Assembly: GCA_049522195.1 (NCBI GenBank)
Contig: JBEKOB010000045.1
Location: 1-32,303, forward strand
DNA from: UBA9647 sp049522195
Lineage (GTDB): Bacteria > Bacteroidota > Ignavibacteria > UBA10030
Length of the DNA stretch: 32,303 nucleotides
Reading direction: 5' to 3'
Shown in pieces: positions 8,057 to 16,272 of this stretch; the first letter of the stretch is position 1; the number at the start of each line of letters is the position of its first letter. A program made the position numbers and the translations under genes. The notes under the pieces are model-generated. The model saw only the letters and a list, made by a program, of their open reading frames with translations. It was not told the DNA's origin and did not search any database.

Positions 8057-8677
8057 TTACAACGCGAAGGCAGCGTGCAACGCAAACTTCAACGCATCAT
8101 CAACCGGAATCATCAACAATGCAGGACGCTCGATCTTGAATGCTGTGATGCTCACCTCGAAGCCGCCCTGAACGTCAAGCTTGTTCTGCGACCATTTTGT
8201 AACGCCCGTCATGACGATGTCCTTCGTGACGCCGTGGAAAGTAAGCTTGCCTGCCACACTCAGGCTGTCGCCGTTCTGTGTGACGCTGGAGCTTGCGAAG
8301 GTCACGTCAGGATACTTGATGGATTCGACAACCTCCATCGCATGCGAATCCCGGTTTGAGTTGCCGCTGTCGAATGTCATGACATCCACCTGGGCCGTCA
8401 CACTTTTTATTTCCTTCTTCGCGGGATCCACCTCAACCCGAAACCATCCATCCTTGCTGGTGGCTTCGATGTGGTGGAGCGTGTGATTGATCCGATAGGT
8501 GATCGACGACTCGTCTTTGATAGCTTCTACGGCTTTCGTTTGCCCTGAACTTGCAGCAACCGCAAGGAGCAGTAGTAGAGACACGAGCGTCGTTCTGAAA
8601 ACACGGATCCATTCCGGGAAATCGTCGAAAGGATGCCGCGGCGGGAGGCTATAGGTCCCTATACTCTTGCTTCGTGT
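8057..8677 (-). CDS. YceI family lipid-binding-like exported protein
   Basis: The 206-residue protein has one hydrophobic stretch (about 28-44) followed by a YceI-type lipocalin-like barrel. Family features include SITYRINHTLHHIEATSK, KYPDVTFASSSV and GKLTFHGVTKDI. YceI proteins bind polyisoprenoid-like lipids in the periplasm; in several bacteria they sit with b-type cytochromes. I prefer the ATG at 8677 because AGGAGA lies 7 bases before it; an ATG at 8734 also has GAGAGG upstream, would add 19 residues, and leaves only 13 bases to the preceding gene. Either way the N-terminus before the hydrophobic stretch is unusually long (27 or 46 residues). It is the last gene of the minus-strand trio Rieske, four-helix membrane protein, YceI. 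Confidence 0.88.
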   Translation of the reverse strand, partial: TRSKSIGTYSLPPRHPFDDFPEWIRVFRTTLVSLLLLLAVAASSGQTKAVEAIKDESSITYRINHTLHHIEATSKDGWFRVEVDPAKKEIKSVTAQVDVMTFDSGNSNRDSHAMEVVESIKYPDVTFASSSVTQNGDSLSVAGKLTFHGVTKDIVMTGVTKWSQNKLDVQGGFEVSITAFKIERPALLMIPVDDALKFALHAAFAL

Positions 8678-8747
8678 CATACTTTGTCTCCTCATATCTT
8701 TATGGGATGGTTGTTCGATTGAGTCCCTGAACATGGTGGCCTCTCAA

Positions 8748-9479
8748 TTAAAACGTTACAGTGATCATGGACGCGGCAAAGACTGCCGTCGTGATGTATC
8801 CCGAAAACTGATGAACATGCTCCTTCTTAAGATCAGAGTGGCGTCCGATCATGGATCCCAGTATCGGCGTGATGATCATTCCGGCTACGTGCACCCACGC
8901 CAGGGTTTTGTGCAAGGTCGTTGTGCTGAATTCATCGCGCCTGATCACCGGTGGCGGCGACAGCAAGGCAAGCAATCCGGTCACGGAATAGGTGGCGATC
9001 GTCCCGGCGACAAACCCCTGATGATAGGGGCGATACCCGCTGTTGCCATCGATGATCTTTTGACCGGTGTACGCCGCCGACATCATCAATCCGAGAGTGA
9101 CAAATCCGCCGAGCTGATGGGCGACAAGCATTCCCCGTCGGAGACTCAGTTCACTTGTCCGCGACTGGGGCGTCAGTGGAGAAGCCAATCCAGTGGTGCG
9201 AAAAAATCCATTCTCGCCCCACAGGCTTTTTTCCATGAAGCTTATATTGGCGGGCAGGAGCCTGCGAGTCACTGGTCGGGGGAAAGAATCCGCAAGCGCG
9301 AGATCCCGGTCATAGGCTATTTGATCCAGGATCAATTGGGTTTGGAGATCGACCTCGGGTCTGAACATCTGACCTGGTTGTGATGGAGTCTCTTCAATGA
9401 ACTGGAACGTGTTTTCCTGGGCAATCATTGCCTGGGTGCCCAACACAGTGAGTAGGGCGATGAGTCCTATAGATTTCAT
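8748..9479 (-). CDS. Four-helix, histidine-rich membrane protein (cytochrome b561-like, candidate)
   Basis: I do not recognise a named family. The 243-residue protein has a signal peptide (1-20), a soluble segment (21-112) and four predicted membrane helices at about 114-136, 153-174, 189-211 and 222-242. Histidines lie at helix ends or inside helices: H121, H153, H190, H197, H221 and H223. This layout resembles di-heme b561-type electron-transfer proteins. Its neighbours, a Rieske protein upstream and YceI downstream on the same strand, fit a membrane redox role. The start is well supported by GAGGAGG before the ATG. Heme binding is inferred, not shown; a non-heme membrane protein remains possible. 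Confidence 0.8.
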   Translation of the reverse strand: MKSIGLIALLTVLGTQAMIAQENTFQFIEETPSQPGQMFRPEVDLQTQLILDQIAYDRDLALADSFPRPVTRRLLPANISFMEKSLWGENGFFRTTGLASPLTPQSRTSELSLRRGMLVAHQLGGFVTLGLMMSAAYTGQKIIDGNSGYRPYHQGFVAGTIATYSVTGLLALLSPPPVIRRDEFSTTTLHKTLAWVHVAGMIITPILGSMIGRHSDLKKEHVHQFSGYITTAVFAASMITVTF

Positions 9480-9554
9480 AATGTTCCTCCTCTGGTCTGC
9501 CTATTCTTATCTGTTACATTTATGCGCATTTCTCTGGTACACACAGCTGTCAAC

Positions 9555-9971
9555 CTACGAGTACACCCTCAGCGACGTGCCGTTAAGTGACGTGTTGTAT
9601 TGTTTAAGGCCAGTGCTTGCAGGTCCATTGATCAATGCGCCGGATGTGGCAAAGTTTGACCCATGAGCCGGGCACGTGAAGCGATTGTTCCTCGAATCGT
9701 ATTGGACGGTTGCGCCGGCATGCGGACAGACGCTGTAAACCGCCACATAGGCCCCGGCTGTCGTGCGGGCGACGATGATACCGTTATTGTAGATGTACCC
9801 TCCGTTCGATTTGAGAGCGCTGTTGGCGGAAGCAGTAAGGTCGAGCGTGAAATCGACATTCGAAGGAGCAGAAGATACTGGATTTTGGACGTTGCACCCC
9901 TCAAAACAGGTGCTGTACGCAACGAATGCCGCACCTATGCCAAGGGAAGCAAGGAATTCCTTTCGGTCCAT
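9555..9971 (-). CDS. Rieske [2Fe-2S] protein, exported
   Basis: The 138-residue protein carries both Rieske cluster motifs: C82-P-H84 in CPHAG and C100-x-x-H103 in CPAHGS, giving two Cys and two His ligands. The N-terminus (MDRKEFL, then a hydrophobic stretch 9-20) looks like an anchor or signal with Cys residues at 22 and 26; either might be a lipidation site, but neither matches a clean lipobox. The start at 9971 has GGAGG 5 bases upstream and is preferred to an ATG at 9983. The extra Cys residues that form the disulfide in bc1-type Rieske proteins are not obvious. It is first in a minus-strand trio with a histidine-rich membrane protein and YceI, suggesting a small periplasmic electron-transfer module. 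Confidence 0.92.
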   Translation of the reverse strand: MDRKEFLASLGIGAAFVAYSTCFEGCNVQNPVSSAPSNVDFTLDLTASANSALKSNGGYIYNNGIIVARTTAGAYVAVYSVCPHAGATVQYDSRNNRFTCPAHGSNFATSGALINGPASTGLKQYNTSLNGTSLRVYS

Positions 9972-10740
9972 CGTTTCCTCCAATGATTGTTAGTGTGAAG
10001 TATTTCCGTGGTGGTCAGGAACCGTCGCAGCGTGGTTGCTAATCTGCTCAGTCCAAGTCAGGCTGTAAGGGGGGGCGCGATGGACATCAGCTGTCCTGAT
10101 GTCGGTCGCCAGAGGGAAAATACGAACAGATGCCCGCAAAGTCGTTGCCGAATTCTCTCAAACCTTACAGCTTCGTATCAATTCGTTCCGACTTTGTGGC
10201 TCCTTTGAAAGTGCAGGTATGGTAAAACGACAGTGGAATTTGGAGAACCTGAAGACTGCGAGTGACGCAGTCACAGTCTAAGGGTTTTCAGGTTAACAAG
10301 GGATGCTTTTTTTTGGTTCCGTGTTTCAGACGTCGGATGAAGAAAAATGTTCCTCTGGAAATTTGCCGCGCCCTGCGGGGAACTTTCCCGACCAAGTGCG
10401 TCCCGAATCTCAACTCACAAATATCTTGAATGAATCTCCGCGCCTTCGACTCTCCGTAGCTGGCAGGCACATCCATGGAAATGGTTTGGTTTTCAAATTA
10501 ACTCCGAATCTCGGCACGAGTTGTTAATTCTCGTTAACAAGTGAAACCAAAAAGGCGCAGATGCGTCCAACGTTCACACGCAAGGAAGCAACACACCACG
10601 AGGGCGGAGCCCTCACACAAAACCACAACGCAGAGACGAGAGCTACCCCATCCGATTGATTCAATGTTTTGGCTACACCGCTAAGCCGGGTTTCAGACTA
10701 ATTAAGGCGGGTCAGACAACATCAATCAACGGGTGGGAAC
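9972..10740. other. Long intergenic region without a credible gene
   Basis: These 769 bases separate the leftward Rieske gene from the rightward signalling block and must contain both promoters. Short open frames are present but lack ribosome sites and recognisable sequence. I see two small hairpins: GACTGCG/CGCAGTC at 10254-10272 and TTGTTAA/TTAACAA at 10521-10540. Neither is followed by a T-tract. No RNA gene could be recognised, although a small RNA cannot be excluded. Confidence 0.5.
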
Positions 10741-11439
10741 ATGACATTATTCATAGCAGATACGAATGACAGGATCCGACGATGCTTGGCTTCACTTGCG
10801 GCTTGTGTTGAGGGGATCGAAGTTGTAGGGGAAGCCGGTGACGTTCAGGAAGCAATTGGTGGGATCAAGAGAGCCAAGCCGGATTCTGTCATTGTTGCTC
10901 TTCAAATGTCGGGTGGGAGCGGGCTCGATGTTCTCTCCGCCGCCAAATCGACAAATCCCGCCGCTGTCATCATCATGCTTACCGTTGATGAACGTCGTGA
11001 ATGCAAACTGGAGTGCTTGGCTCTGGGGGCGGACTACTTCTTTCAGAAGTCCGGTGAAATCAAAAAGATCGTAACGACTCTCGTCCTTCTTGCCCATCAA
11101 TCGTATCAGGAAGGAATCCGGGTAGAACCGGAAGCCGTACAGAATCCCGCTCGTTGCCATCCAGGCACGTCGGGACAGTCAGATTCCTTTCCATCAGACG
11201 TTTCGGCAACCTATAGTCGGATTGCAGCCTTTCCAAGGTCAAAAAGCAACGGGTGCTTCCCTGCACACGTCGCTTCGCAGACCGCTTCCAGATTAGTTCT
11301 CCACCAAAGCCCAGATACCGCGGCCCGCTGCCCCCCGTCGGGCAACTTTCCGTGCCGTGTTTTCAACGTTATTGAGGACAATATTTCGACTGGCAAGAGT
11401 TTCCGCGATCCGGGAGCTTTGCTTCTTTCTCCATGTTGA
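10741..11439 (+). CDS. Receiver-domain protein lacking the phospho-acceptor Asp (pseudo-receiver)
   Basis: Residues 1-120 align without gaps to the stand-alone receiver at 14037-14414, with about 50 identities in the first 110 positions. The phospho-acceptor Asp (D53 in the paralogue) is Ala here (VIVALQM), and the second acidic-pocket Asp is Thr8 (IADTND); D7, T81 and K103 are kept. Canonical phosphorylation is therefore not possible. The remaining 112 residues match no family I know and look like low-constraint sequence. The gene ends 7 bases into the histidine kinase gene. It could be a phosphorylation-independent regulator, or a duplicate decaying into a pseudogene whose frame has run on past the receiver. 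Confidence 0.7.
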   Translation: MTLFIADTNDRIRRCLASLAACVEGIEVVGEAGDVQEAIGGIKRAKPDSVIVALQMSGGSGLDVLSAAKSTNPAAVIIMLTVDERRECKLECLALGADYFFQKSGEIKKIVTTLVLLAHQSYQEGIRVEPEAVQNPARCHPGTSGQSDSFPSDVSATYSRIAAFPRSKSNGCFPAHVASQTASRLVLHQSPDTAARCPPSGNFPCRVFNVIEDNISTGKSFRDPGALLLSPC

Positions 11440-13079
11440 GATATATTTCTTTCATGAAGGCCTATCACTCCCACTTGACCCACGATTCCATGAGTCCCAG
11501 AACCCAGACCAAAACCCAGGATCGCAAGAAGGGAGACGTCCCTCATTCGTACCTTGAAGAGATTGTGGATTCTTCGAATGACGCAATCATCGGAGAGACG
11601 CCCGAAGGTACTATCGCCATGTGGAATCCGGCTGCTGAACGGCTGTTCGGGCTGAAGTCCGGCGAGATCAAGGGAAAACGGATCACCGCCATCATGGCGC
11701 CGGATCGTTCTCATGAGCTTGCCCGCATGATGAAACAAGTGCGTCAGGGCAAGCGCTTCGATCATTTTGAGACCGAATGCGTCAATAAAGACGGACTCAG
11801 TATCGATGTCTCCATGACGGTAGTCCCGATACAGGACGATAAGGGGAACATTGTCAGCGTTCTCTCAATTGTCCGCGATATCACAAGACGGAAGAAAGGA
11901 CGCGCGACGATTGAACGGCGCAACCGAGAATTGCTTACGTTCCACAGGCTTTCAGAGATTGTTCTCTCTCCGCGCTCCCTCGCGGAATCGTACCTCGACA
12001 TTGTCGATGAGATTCGCGCTGCAACGGGCTTTCCCATAGCCAGTATTGCTCTCTTTGACGAAGCCCGGCAGATGATCACGTTTCAAGGTTTGCGAGGTCT
12101 TCCTCGTCGGCCAAATCAATCCGTCTTAGAGCTCCCCGTTGACGAAACGATCTCGAGCGTTGTCATTCGTACAGGAAAACCTCTGATCGAGATGCACGTG
12201 CTTGATCAACCGGCATATCGGAGTAAGGTCATGCGGTGGTCCCGGGCACAGACATTCGTTGGCTTTCCGTTGAAAGTCGATAAGAGAATTATCGGCTGCC
12301 TGAACCTGGCACATACCAAGAGTATTGAAATCAGTCCGGACACTTCCCGCTGGATAGAGAGCCTGGCAAATTATGTGGCTGTACTGACCGAGCGGAAGCG
12401 CTCAGAAGAAGAACTTCGAAGCTCACGCGAACAACTCCGCGAATTGTCCAAACACATTCAGTCGGTCGTAGAAGAAGAGCGAAAACGGATTGCTCGTGAG
12501 ATTCATGATGTGCTGGGACAGGAACTTTCTCTTCTCCAACTCGAGCTGAGCTTGATGGTTGACCAACTGGGCCAATCTGAGAAGGAGTTGCGTAAGAAAG
12601 CGAAGTCCATGTCCAAGCTCATCGATGTGTCCATTCAATCGGTGCAACGAATTTCCGCGGATCTGCGGCCGACCTTGTTGGATATTCTCGGTCTGGGCGC
12701 GGCTGTTGATTGGGCCGCAAAGGAATTCCAGAAACGAACCGGCATTCCATGCCATTTCTCTGTGGATCCGCCCGAGATGAAAGTGGATCAGGAACGCTCG
12801 ACCGCTCTCTTCCGAATCCTGCAAGAGGCCTTCACAAACGTCTTGCGTCACGCCAAGGCGACGAAGGTGAGCGTTCAGTTGGTGAAGCTTCCTGGCGCCG
12901 TGGTGTTGACTGTCCAGGATAACGGCGTCGGAATTTCGCTCCAGCGGATCACCGATTCAAAATCTGTCGGTCTGACGGGTATGCGGGAGCGTGTGCTTCC
13001 ATGGGGCGGCACTCTGGCTATCACCAGCAAGCCGGCGAAGGGGACCGCAATCGTCGTTACTGTACCAATCGAACTATGA
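11433..13079 (+). CDS. PAS-GAF sensor histidine kinase (NarL/DesK-type, HisKA_3)
   Basis: The 548-residue protein has a PAS domain (about 38-153), a GAF domain (about 175-320), a coiled segment, a HisKA_3 dimerisation region with phospho-His H358 in REIHDVLGQ, and an ATPase domain (about 450-548) with N469 in the N-box, DNGVG at 496-500 and GLTGMRER at 513-520. The LRP triplet at 411-413 is typical of this class. No membrane segment is seen, so it senses a cytoplasmic signal. Its stop overlaps the start of the LuxR-type regulator by 4 bases, so that is the likely partner. The start is uncertain: ATGs at 11433, 11454 and 11490 all lack a good ribosome site. Confidence 0.93.
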   Translation: MLRYISFMKAYHSHLTHDSMSPRTQTKTQDRKKGDVPHSYLEEIVDSSNDAIIGETPEGTIAMWNPAAERLFGLKSGEIKGKRITAIMAPDRSHELARMMKQVRQGKRFDHFETECVNKDGLSIDVSMTVVPIQDDKGNIVSVLSIVRDITRRKKGRATIERRNRELLTFHRLSEIVLSPRSLAESYLDIVDEIRAATGFPIASIALFDEARQMITFQGLRGLPRRPNQSVLELPVDETISSVVIRTGKPLIEMHVLDQPAYRSKVMRWSRAQTFVGFPLKVDKRIIGCLNLAHTKSIEISPDTSRWIESLANYVAVLTERKRSEEELRSSREQLRELSKHIQSVVEEERKRIAREIHDVLGQELSLLQLELSLMVDQLGQSEKELRKKAKSMSKLIDVSIQSVQRISADLRPTLLDILGLGAAVDWAAKEFQKRTGIPCHFSVDPPEMKVDQERSTALFRILQEAFTNVLRHAKATKVSVQLVKLPGAVVLTVQDNGVGISLQRITDSKSVGLTGMRERVLPWGGTLAITSKPAKGTAIVVTVPIEL

Positions 13080-13723
13080 GCCCATCCTCGAAAACACGGA
13101 TTCTCCTCGCCGATGACCACGCGATGTTTCGTGAGGGGGTAAAACAGGTACTTATGAGCACGGCGGAGTTTGAGGTTGTCGATGAGGCCAGCAATGCAGC
13201 CGAAGTATTCGAAAAGGTGCAGCGTTCAAAATGTGATGTTGTCATATTGGACATCTCCATGCCTGGACGGGATGGAATTGATGTCCTGAAGCAACTCAAG
13301 CAAATGGACCCGCATCTTCACGTCTTGATCCTCAGCATGTATCCCGAGGATCAATACGCCTTCCGTGCAATCAAGGCCGGTGCGTCGGGGTATTTGACCA
13401 AGAATAAGGCCTCCCTTGAGTTGATCGAAGCCATCCGCAGAGTCGCATCGGGGAAGAAATACATCAGTGCCGATGTTGCAGAGCAGTTGGCAATTGACCT
13501 GGAGCGAGGTGCCGACACACCGCTGCATCAAAAACTTTCAGATCGCGAATACCAGGTAATGTGTATGATCGCATCTGGCAAGACAGTTGGACAAATCTCA
13601 GAGGAACTTGCGATCAGCGTAAGCAGTGTTAGTACGATGAGGACGCGCATTCTCAAGAAGTTCAGGATGAAAACCAACGCCGAGATTACCCACTACGCCA
13701 TCAAGCATGATCTCGTGAAGTAA
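13076..13723 (+). CDS. NarL/LuxR-type response regulator
   Basis: The 215-residue protein has a receiver domain (about 7-122) with acidic pocket D13/D14, phospho-acceptor D59, S87 and K109 all present. A LuxR-type helix-turn-helix follows (about 152-213, LSDREYQVM, then VGQISEELAIS). It should be phosphorylated by the kinase encoded just upstream and then bind DNA. The ATG at 13076 overlaps the kinase stop (ATGA), indicating translational coupling. Its targets are not shown; the exporter genes beginning 980 bases downstream are the obvious candidates. Confidence 0.95.
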   Translation: MSPSSKTRILLADDHAMFREGVKQVLMSTAEFEVVDEASNAAEVFEKVQRSKCDVVILDISMPGRDGIDVLKQLKQMDPHLHVLILSMYPEDQYAFRAIKAGASGYLTKNKASLELIEAIRRVASGKKYISADVAEQLAIDLERGADTPLHQKLSDREYQVMCMIASGKTVGQISEELAISVSSVSTMRTRILKKFRMKTNAEITHYAIKHDLVK

Positions 13724-13779
13724 GGGAAGTTCTTCCCTCTGGCCCTGTTCTCGTCTCATCGGACGCGAGCAGGGCCTTT
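13723..13779 (+). terminator. Tandem hairpins after the response regulator (probable terminator)
   Basis: A first hairpin AGGGAAG/CTTCCCT (13723-13738) overlaps the stop codon. A second, stronger one pairs 13741-13755 with 13762-13776 (13 of 15 positions, starting GGCCCTG and ending CAGGGCC) and is followed by only three T. Together they probably end or attenuate the kinase/regulator transcript before the next receiver gene. Confidence 0.65.
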
Positions 13780-14036
13780 CGGTGTACGCCGCACACCCAT
13801 TTTCCCGCACAATCACGTACGCGTCATCCCAAGAAGCCAACAAACGCGTCCTCGCGTCGTGACACTTCCCGTCGTTGAGATTGTCCAGAAGACTTGTCGT
13901 TCAAACAACGACAACCGCGAGTAAAAAGAACGACAACACTCCTGGCGTTGTACCGACCAACCAAGTGCTTCCTTGCGTGTCTCATAGTTGTGGATTTGAA
14001 CACTGTCGCCGAATTCATTCACAAGGGATCCTGATC

Positions 14037-14414
14037 ATGAGACTGGTTATCGCAGATGATAATGTTCCATTCAGAACACGTCTTTCCTCAATCCTTTCCG
14101 GTATCAAGGGGATCGAAATTGTCGGAGTAGCCGGGGATGTCCCTGAAACCTTAGATACGATCGGCCGGACGAAGCCTGACCTGGTGATACTCGATATCCA
14201 GATGCCGGGCGGGAATGGATTCGACGTTCTCAGTGTCATCAAATCGTCCAAGGCTTCTCCGACCGTTATCATGCTGTCGGTTGGCCCACGGAGCGCGTAC
14301 GAGACGATGTCCTTTTTGATGGGCGCAGATTACTTCTTTGAGAAATCGAGCGACTTGATGAGAATGGCGCGCCTGCTCAAGAGCTTCACCAGAGAAAGAA
14401 AGGCCGCCTCTTGA
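14037..14414 (+). CDS. Stand-alone receiver (CheY-like) response regulator
   Basis: The 125-residue protein is a receiver domain with no output domain. Acidic pocket D7/D8, phospho-acceptor D53 (VILDIQM), S81 and K103 are all present, so it should accept phosphate. It is a close paralogue of the degenerate receiver at 10741. I chose the ATG at 14037 because the receiver fold starts there and AAGGGA lies upstream; the frame is open for 54 more codons without support. It may act as a phosphate sink or single-domain regulator for the kinase encoded upstream. Confidence 0.92.
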   Translation: MRLVIADDNVPFRTRLSSILSGIKGIEIVGVAGDVPETLDTIGRTKPDLVILDIQMPGGNGFDVLSVIKSSKASPTVIMLSVGPRSAYETMSFLMGADYFFEKSSDLMRMARLLKSFTRERKAAS

Positions 14415-14703
14415 AAAACGCCAGCACCATGAACGCAAGACTCAAGAGTGCAACTCGTCCCATCGGATCCACCACATCAAGTGGATCAGGAGGTTCAGGC
14501 TGTGGCACGACTGGTTGGAGGTCCCCTCGCCGAAAAGCCGAAGCCATCTGGAAAGATATACTCAACAGCATGCTCGTCGTGTTGTCAAATGTCGGAGTAA
14601 CAGCACGTCTTGCCGCGGTTCTTCTGCCTGCCCTCTGGGTGCAAGTGCGCACAAGCTTCGTAAATCCGATTCATAAAATCTTCAAGTTGTAGGAGAATTG
14701 ATC
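14415..14703. other. Gap between the receiver and the exporter operon
   Basis: About 290 bases carry no gene I can support. Overlapping open frames on both strands (93 codons plus, 88 codons minus) contain hydrophobic stretches but have no ribosome site and no recognisable family. The promoter of the exporter operon is probably here. Confidence 0.4.
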
Positions 14704-16272
14704 ATGAAAAAGAAACTTATCATTTCGGTCGTGGTGGTTCTTGTGCTCGCAGTCGCGGGATACGTGGAGTTCCTCAGAGGCGACACACATTTGTATGATT
14801 TCAGGTTCGACAAGGTCTCTCAGGGTGACCTGACGGTCTACGTCACTGCCACCGGCACCATTAGTGCGGTGATCAGTGTCGACGTGGGAACGCAGGTATC
14901 GGGGATCATCACGAACCTCTATGCGGATTTCAATTCTGAGGTCAAGGCCGGCACGGTGATCGCACGGCTCGACACCACATTTCTGTATCAATCATTGAAG
15001 GACGCTGAGGCAAGTCTCGATAAAGCACAAGCCCAGCTGAACGACAGCAAGAGAAACCTCGACCGGGAAAAGGCCCTTGTCGAAAAAGGTCTTGACGCTC
15101 AGATGAATCTTGATGCCGCCATGACACTCAACGAATCCAATGATGCAGCTCTGAAGTCTGCTCAGGCCACACTCGATCGGGCAAAGATCGACCTTGCCTA
15201 CGCGACCATCTATGCTCCGATCAGCGGAGTTGTGGTCAACCGGGCTGTCAACGTGGGACAGACGGTCGCTGCAAGCTTTTCATCTCCCACATTGTTCACC
15301 ATCGCTAACGACATGCGGCGAATGCAGGTACAGACGACCGTTGACGAATCGGATGTCGGCAGAGTGAGCGTCGGCCAGGAGGCTTCATTCACTGTCGATG
15401 CATATCCGGATGATCAGTTCAAAGGGGCTGTTTCACAAATCAGACTTGCGCCGCAGTCGATCCAGAATGTTGTAAGCTACGTTGTCGTCATCGATGTGCT
15501 CAACGATCAGTTGAAGCTCATGCCTGGCATGACGGCCAACGTCAAGATCACGGCGGCAAATGCAATTGGCGTGCTCAAAGTATCGAACATGGCGCTTCGA
15601 TTCCAGCCGCCGCCGGATCTCATGGATACTACCGGTGTCGCCGCTATGCGCAGTGGCTTTTCCGGCAAAGGCGAGGGACGTAGGGACAGCACGACGATGG
15701 GGCAAAACTCCCTCGCCGCCGGTAATAACGTGAATTCCGCTGCCAGCGCTGACAGATCGCAAGGCCAGGGCAATGCAGCGGCCGGCGCTCAACTCCAGCG
15801 GGGTGGAATGGAACGTTTCCAGGTGATCAGAGACTCCATTCAGGCTGCCCACGGAGGCAAGCTAAGTCAGGACGAACTTCGGAACGAGTTGCGCAAGCTG
15901 TACGCGAATGGAGGGACCAAGCAAGGACAACCGGTCGCGGTCAAGTCCAAAATCGTCGCCACAGATGATGCGGCGAAGTTCGGCATCGAGTCGAATTTCC
16001 CCGAGTATCAGAAGAGTGCCTACATTCCGTCCCATCAATCGGGAAGTGGCAGGGTTTGGGTTTTGAAATCGAATGGAAAGCTCTCACCGGTCTTCGTTCG
16101 CACAGGCTTGAACGATGGGCGCTACACGGAAATTACATCGCCTAGACTCAAGTCGGGGGACCAAATTGTCATGGGCGCGACCCCTCGAAGCGAATCTTCG
16201 GCAGCTGCCACACAAAGTCCGCTCTCGGCTCAAGGACAGCAGCGGCCGATGGGGGGAGGGATGGGGCGATGA
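14704..16272 (+). CDS. MacA-like periplasmic adaptor (HlyD/MFP family)
   Basis: Adaptors of this family link an inner-membrane MacB-type ABC transporter to an outer-membrane channel. The 522-residue protein has one N-terminal membrane helix (about 4-21), a lipoyl-like half motif (GTQVSGIITNLYADFNSEVK region, 62-81), a coiled-coil hairpin (about 95-165), the second lipoyl half (YAPISGVVVNR, 170-180) and a beta-barrel (about 205-295). An unusual insertion follows at about 300-445, with Gly/Ser/Asn/Gln-rich sequence, before a final membrane-proximal beta segment (VWVLKSNGKLSPVFV, 451-465). The ATG at 14704 has AGGAGA 7 bases upstream. Its stop overlaps the ATPase start by 4 bases. No outer-membrane TolC-type gene is in the window. 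Confidence 0.92.
   Translation: MKKKLIISVVVVLVLAVAGYVEFLRGDTHLYDFRFDKVSQGDLTVYVTATGTISAVISVDVGTQVSGIITNLYADFNSEVKAGTVIARLDTTFLYQSLKDAEASLDKAQAQLNDSKRNLDREKALVEKGLDAQMNLDAAMTLNESNDAALKSAQATLDRAKIDLAYATIYAPISGVVVNRAVNVGQTVAASFSSPTLFTIANDMRRMQVQTTVDESDVGRVSVGQEASFTVDAYPDDQFKGAVSQIRLAPQSIQNVVSYVVVIDVLNDQLKLMPGMTANVKITAANAIGVLKVSNMALRFQPPPDLMDTTGVAAMRSGFSGKGEGRRDSTTMGQNSLAAGNNVNSAASADRSQGQGNAAAGAQLQRGGMERFQVIRDSIQAAHGGKLSQDELRNELRKLYANGGTKQGQPVAVKSKIVATDDAAKFGIESNFPEYQKSAYIPSHQSGSGRVWVLKSNGKLSPVFVRTGLNDGRYTEITSPRLKSGDQIVMGATPRSESSAAATQSPLSAQGQQRPMGGGMGR

Noticed and set aside
10008..10527. Several 60-75 codon frames between the Rieske gene and the signalling block
   Set aside because: They lack starts with ribosome sites and have compositions typical of non-coding DNA.
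14411..14692. 93-codon frame (plus) and overlapping 88-codon frame (minus, 14386-14652)
   Set aside because: Neither has a ribosome site or family match; the hydrophobic stretches alone are not enough.
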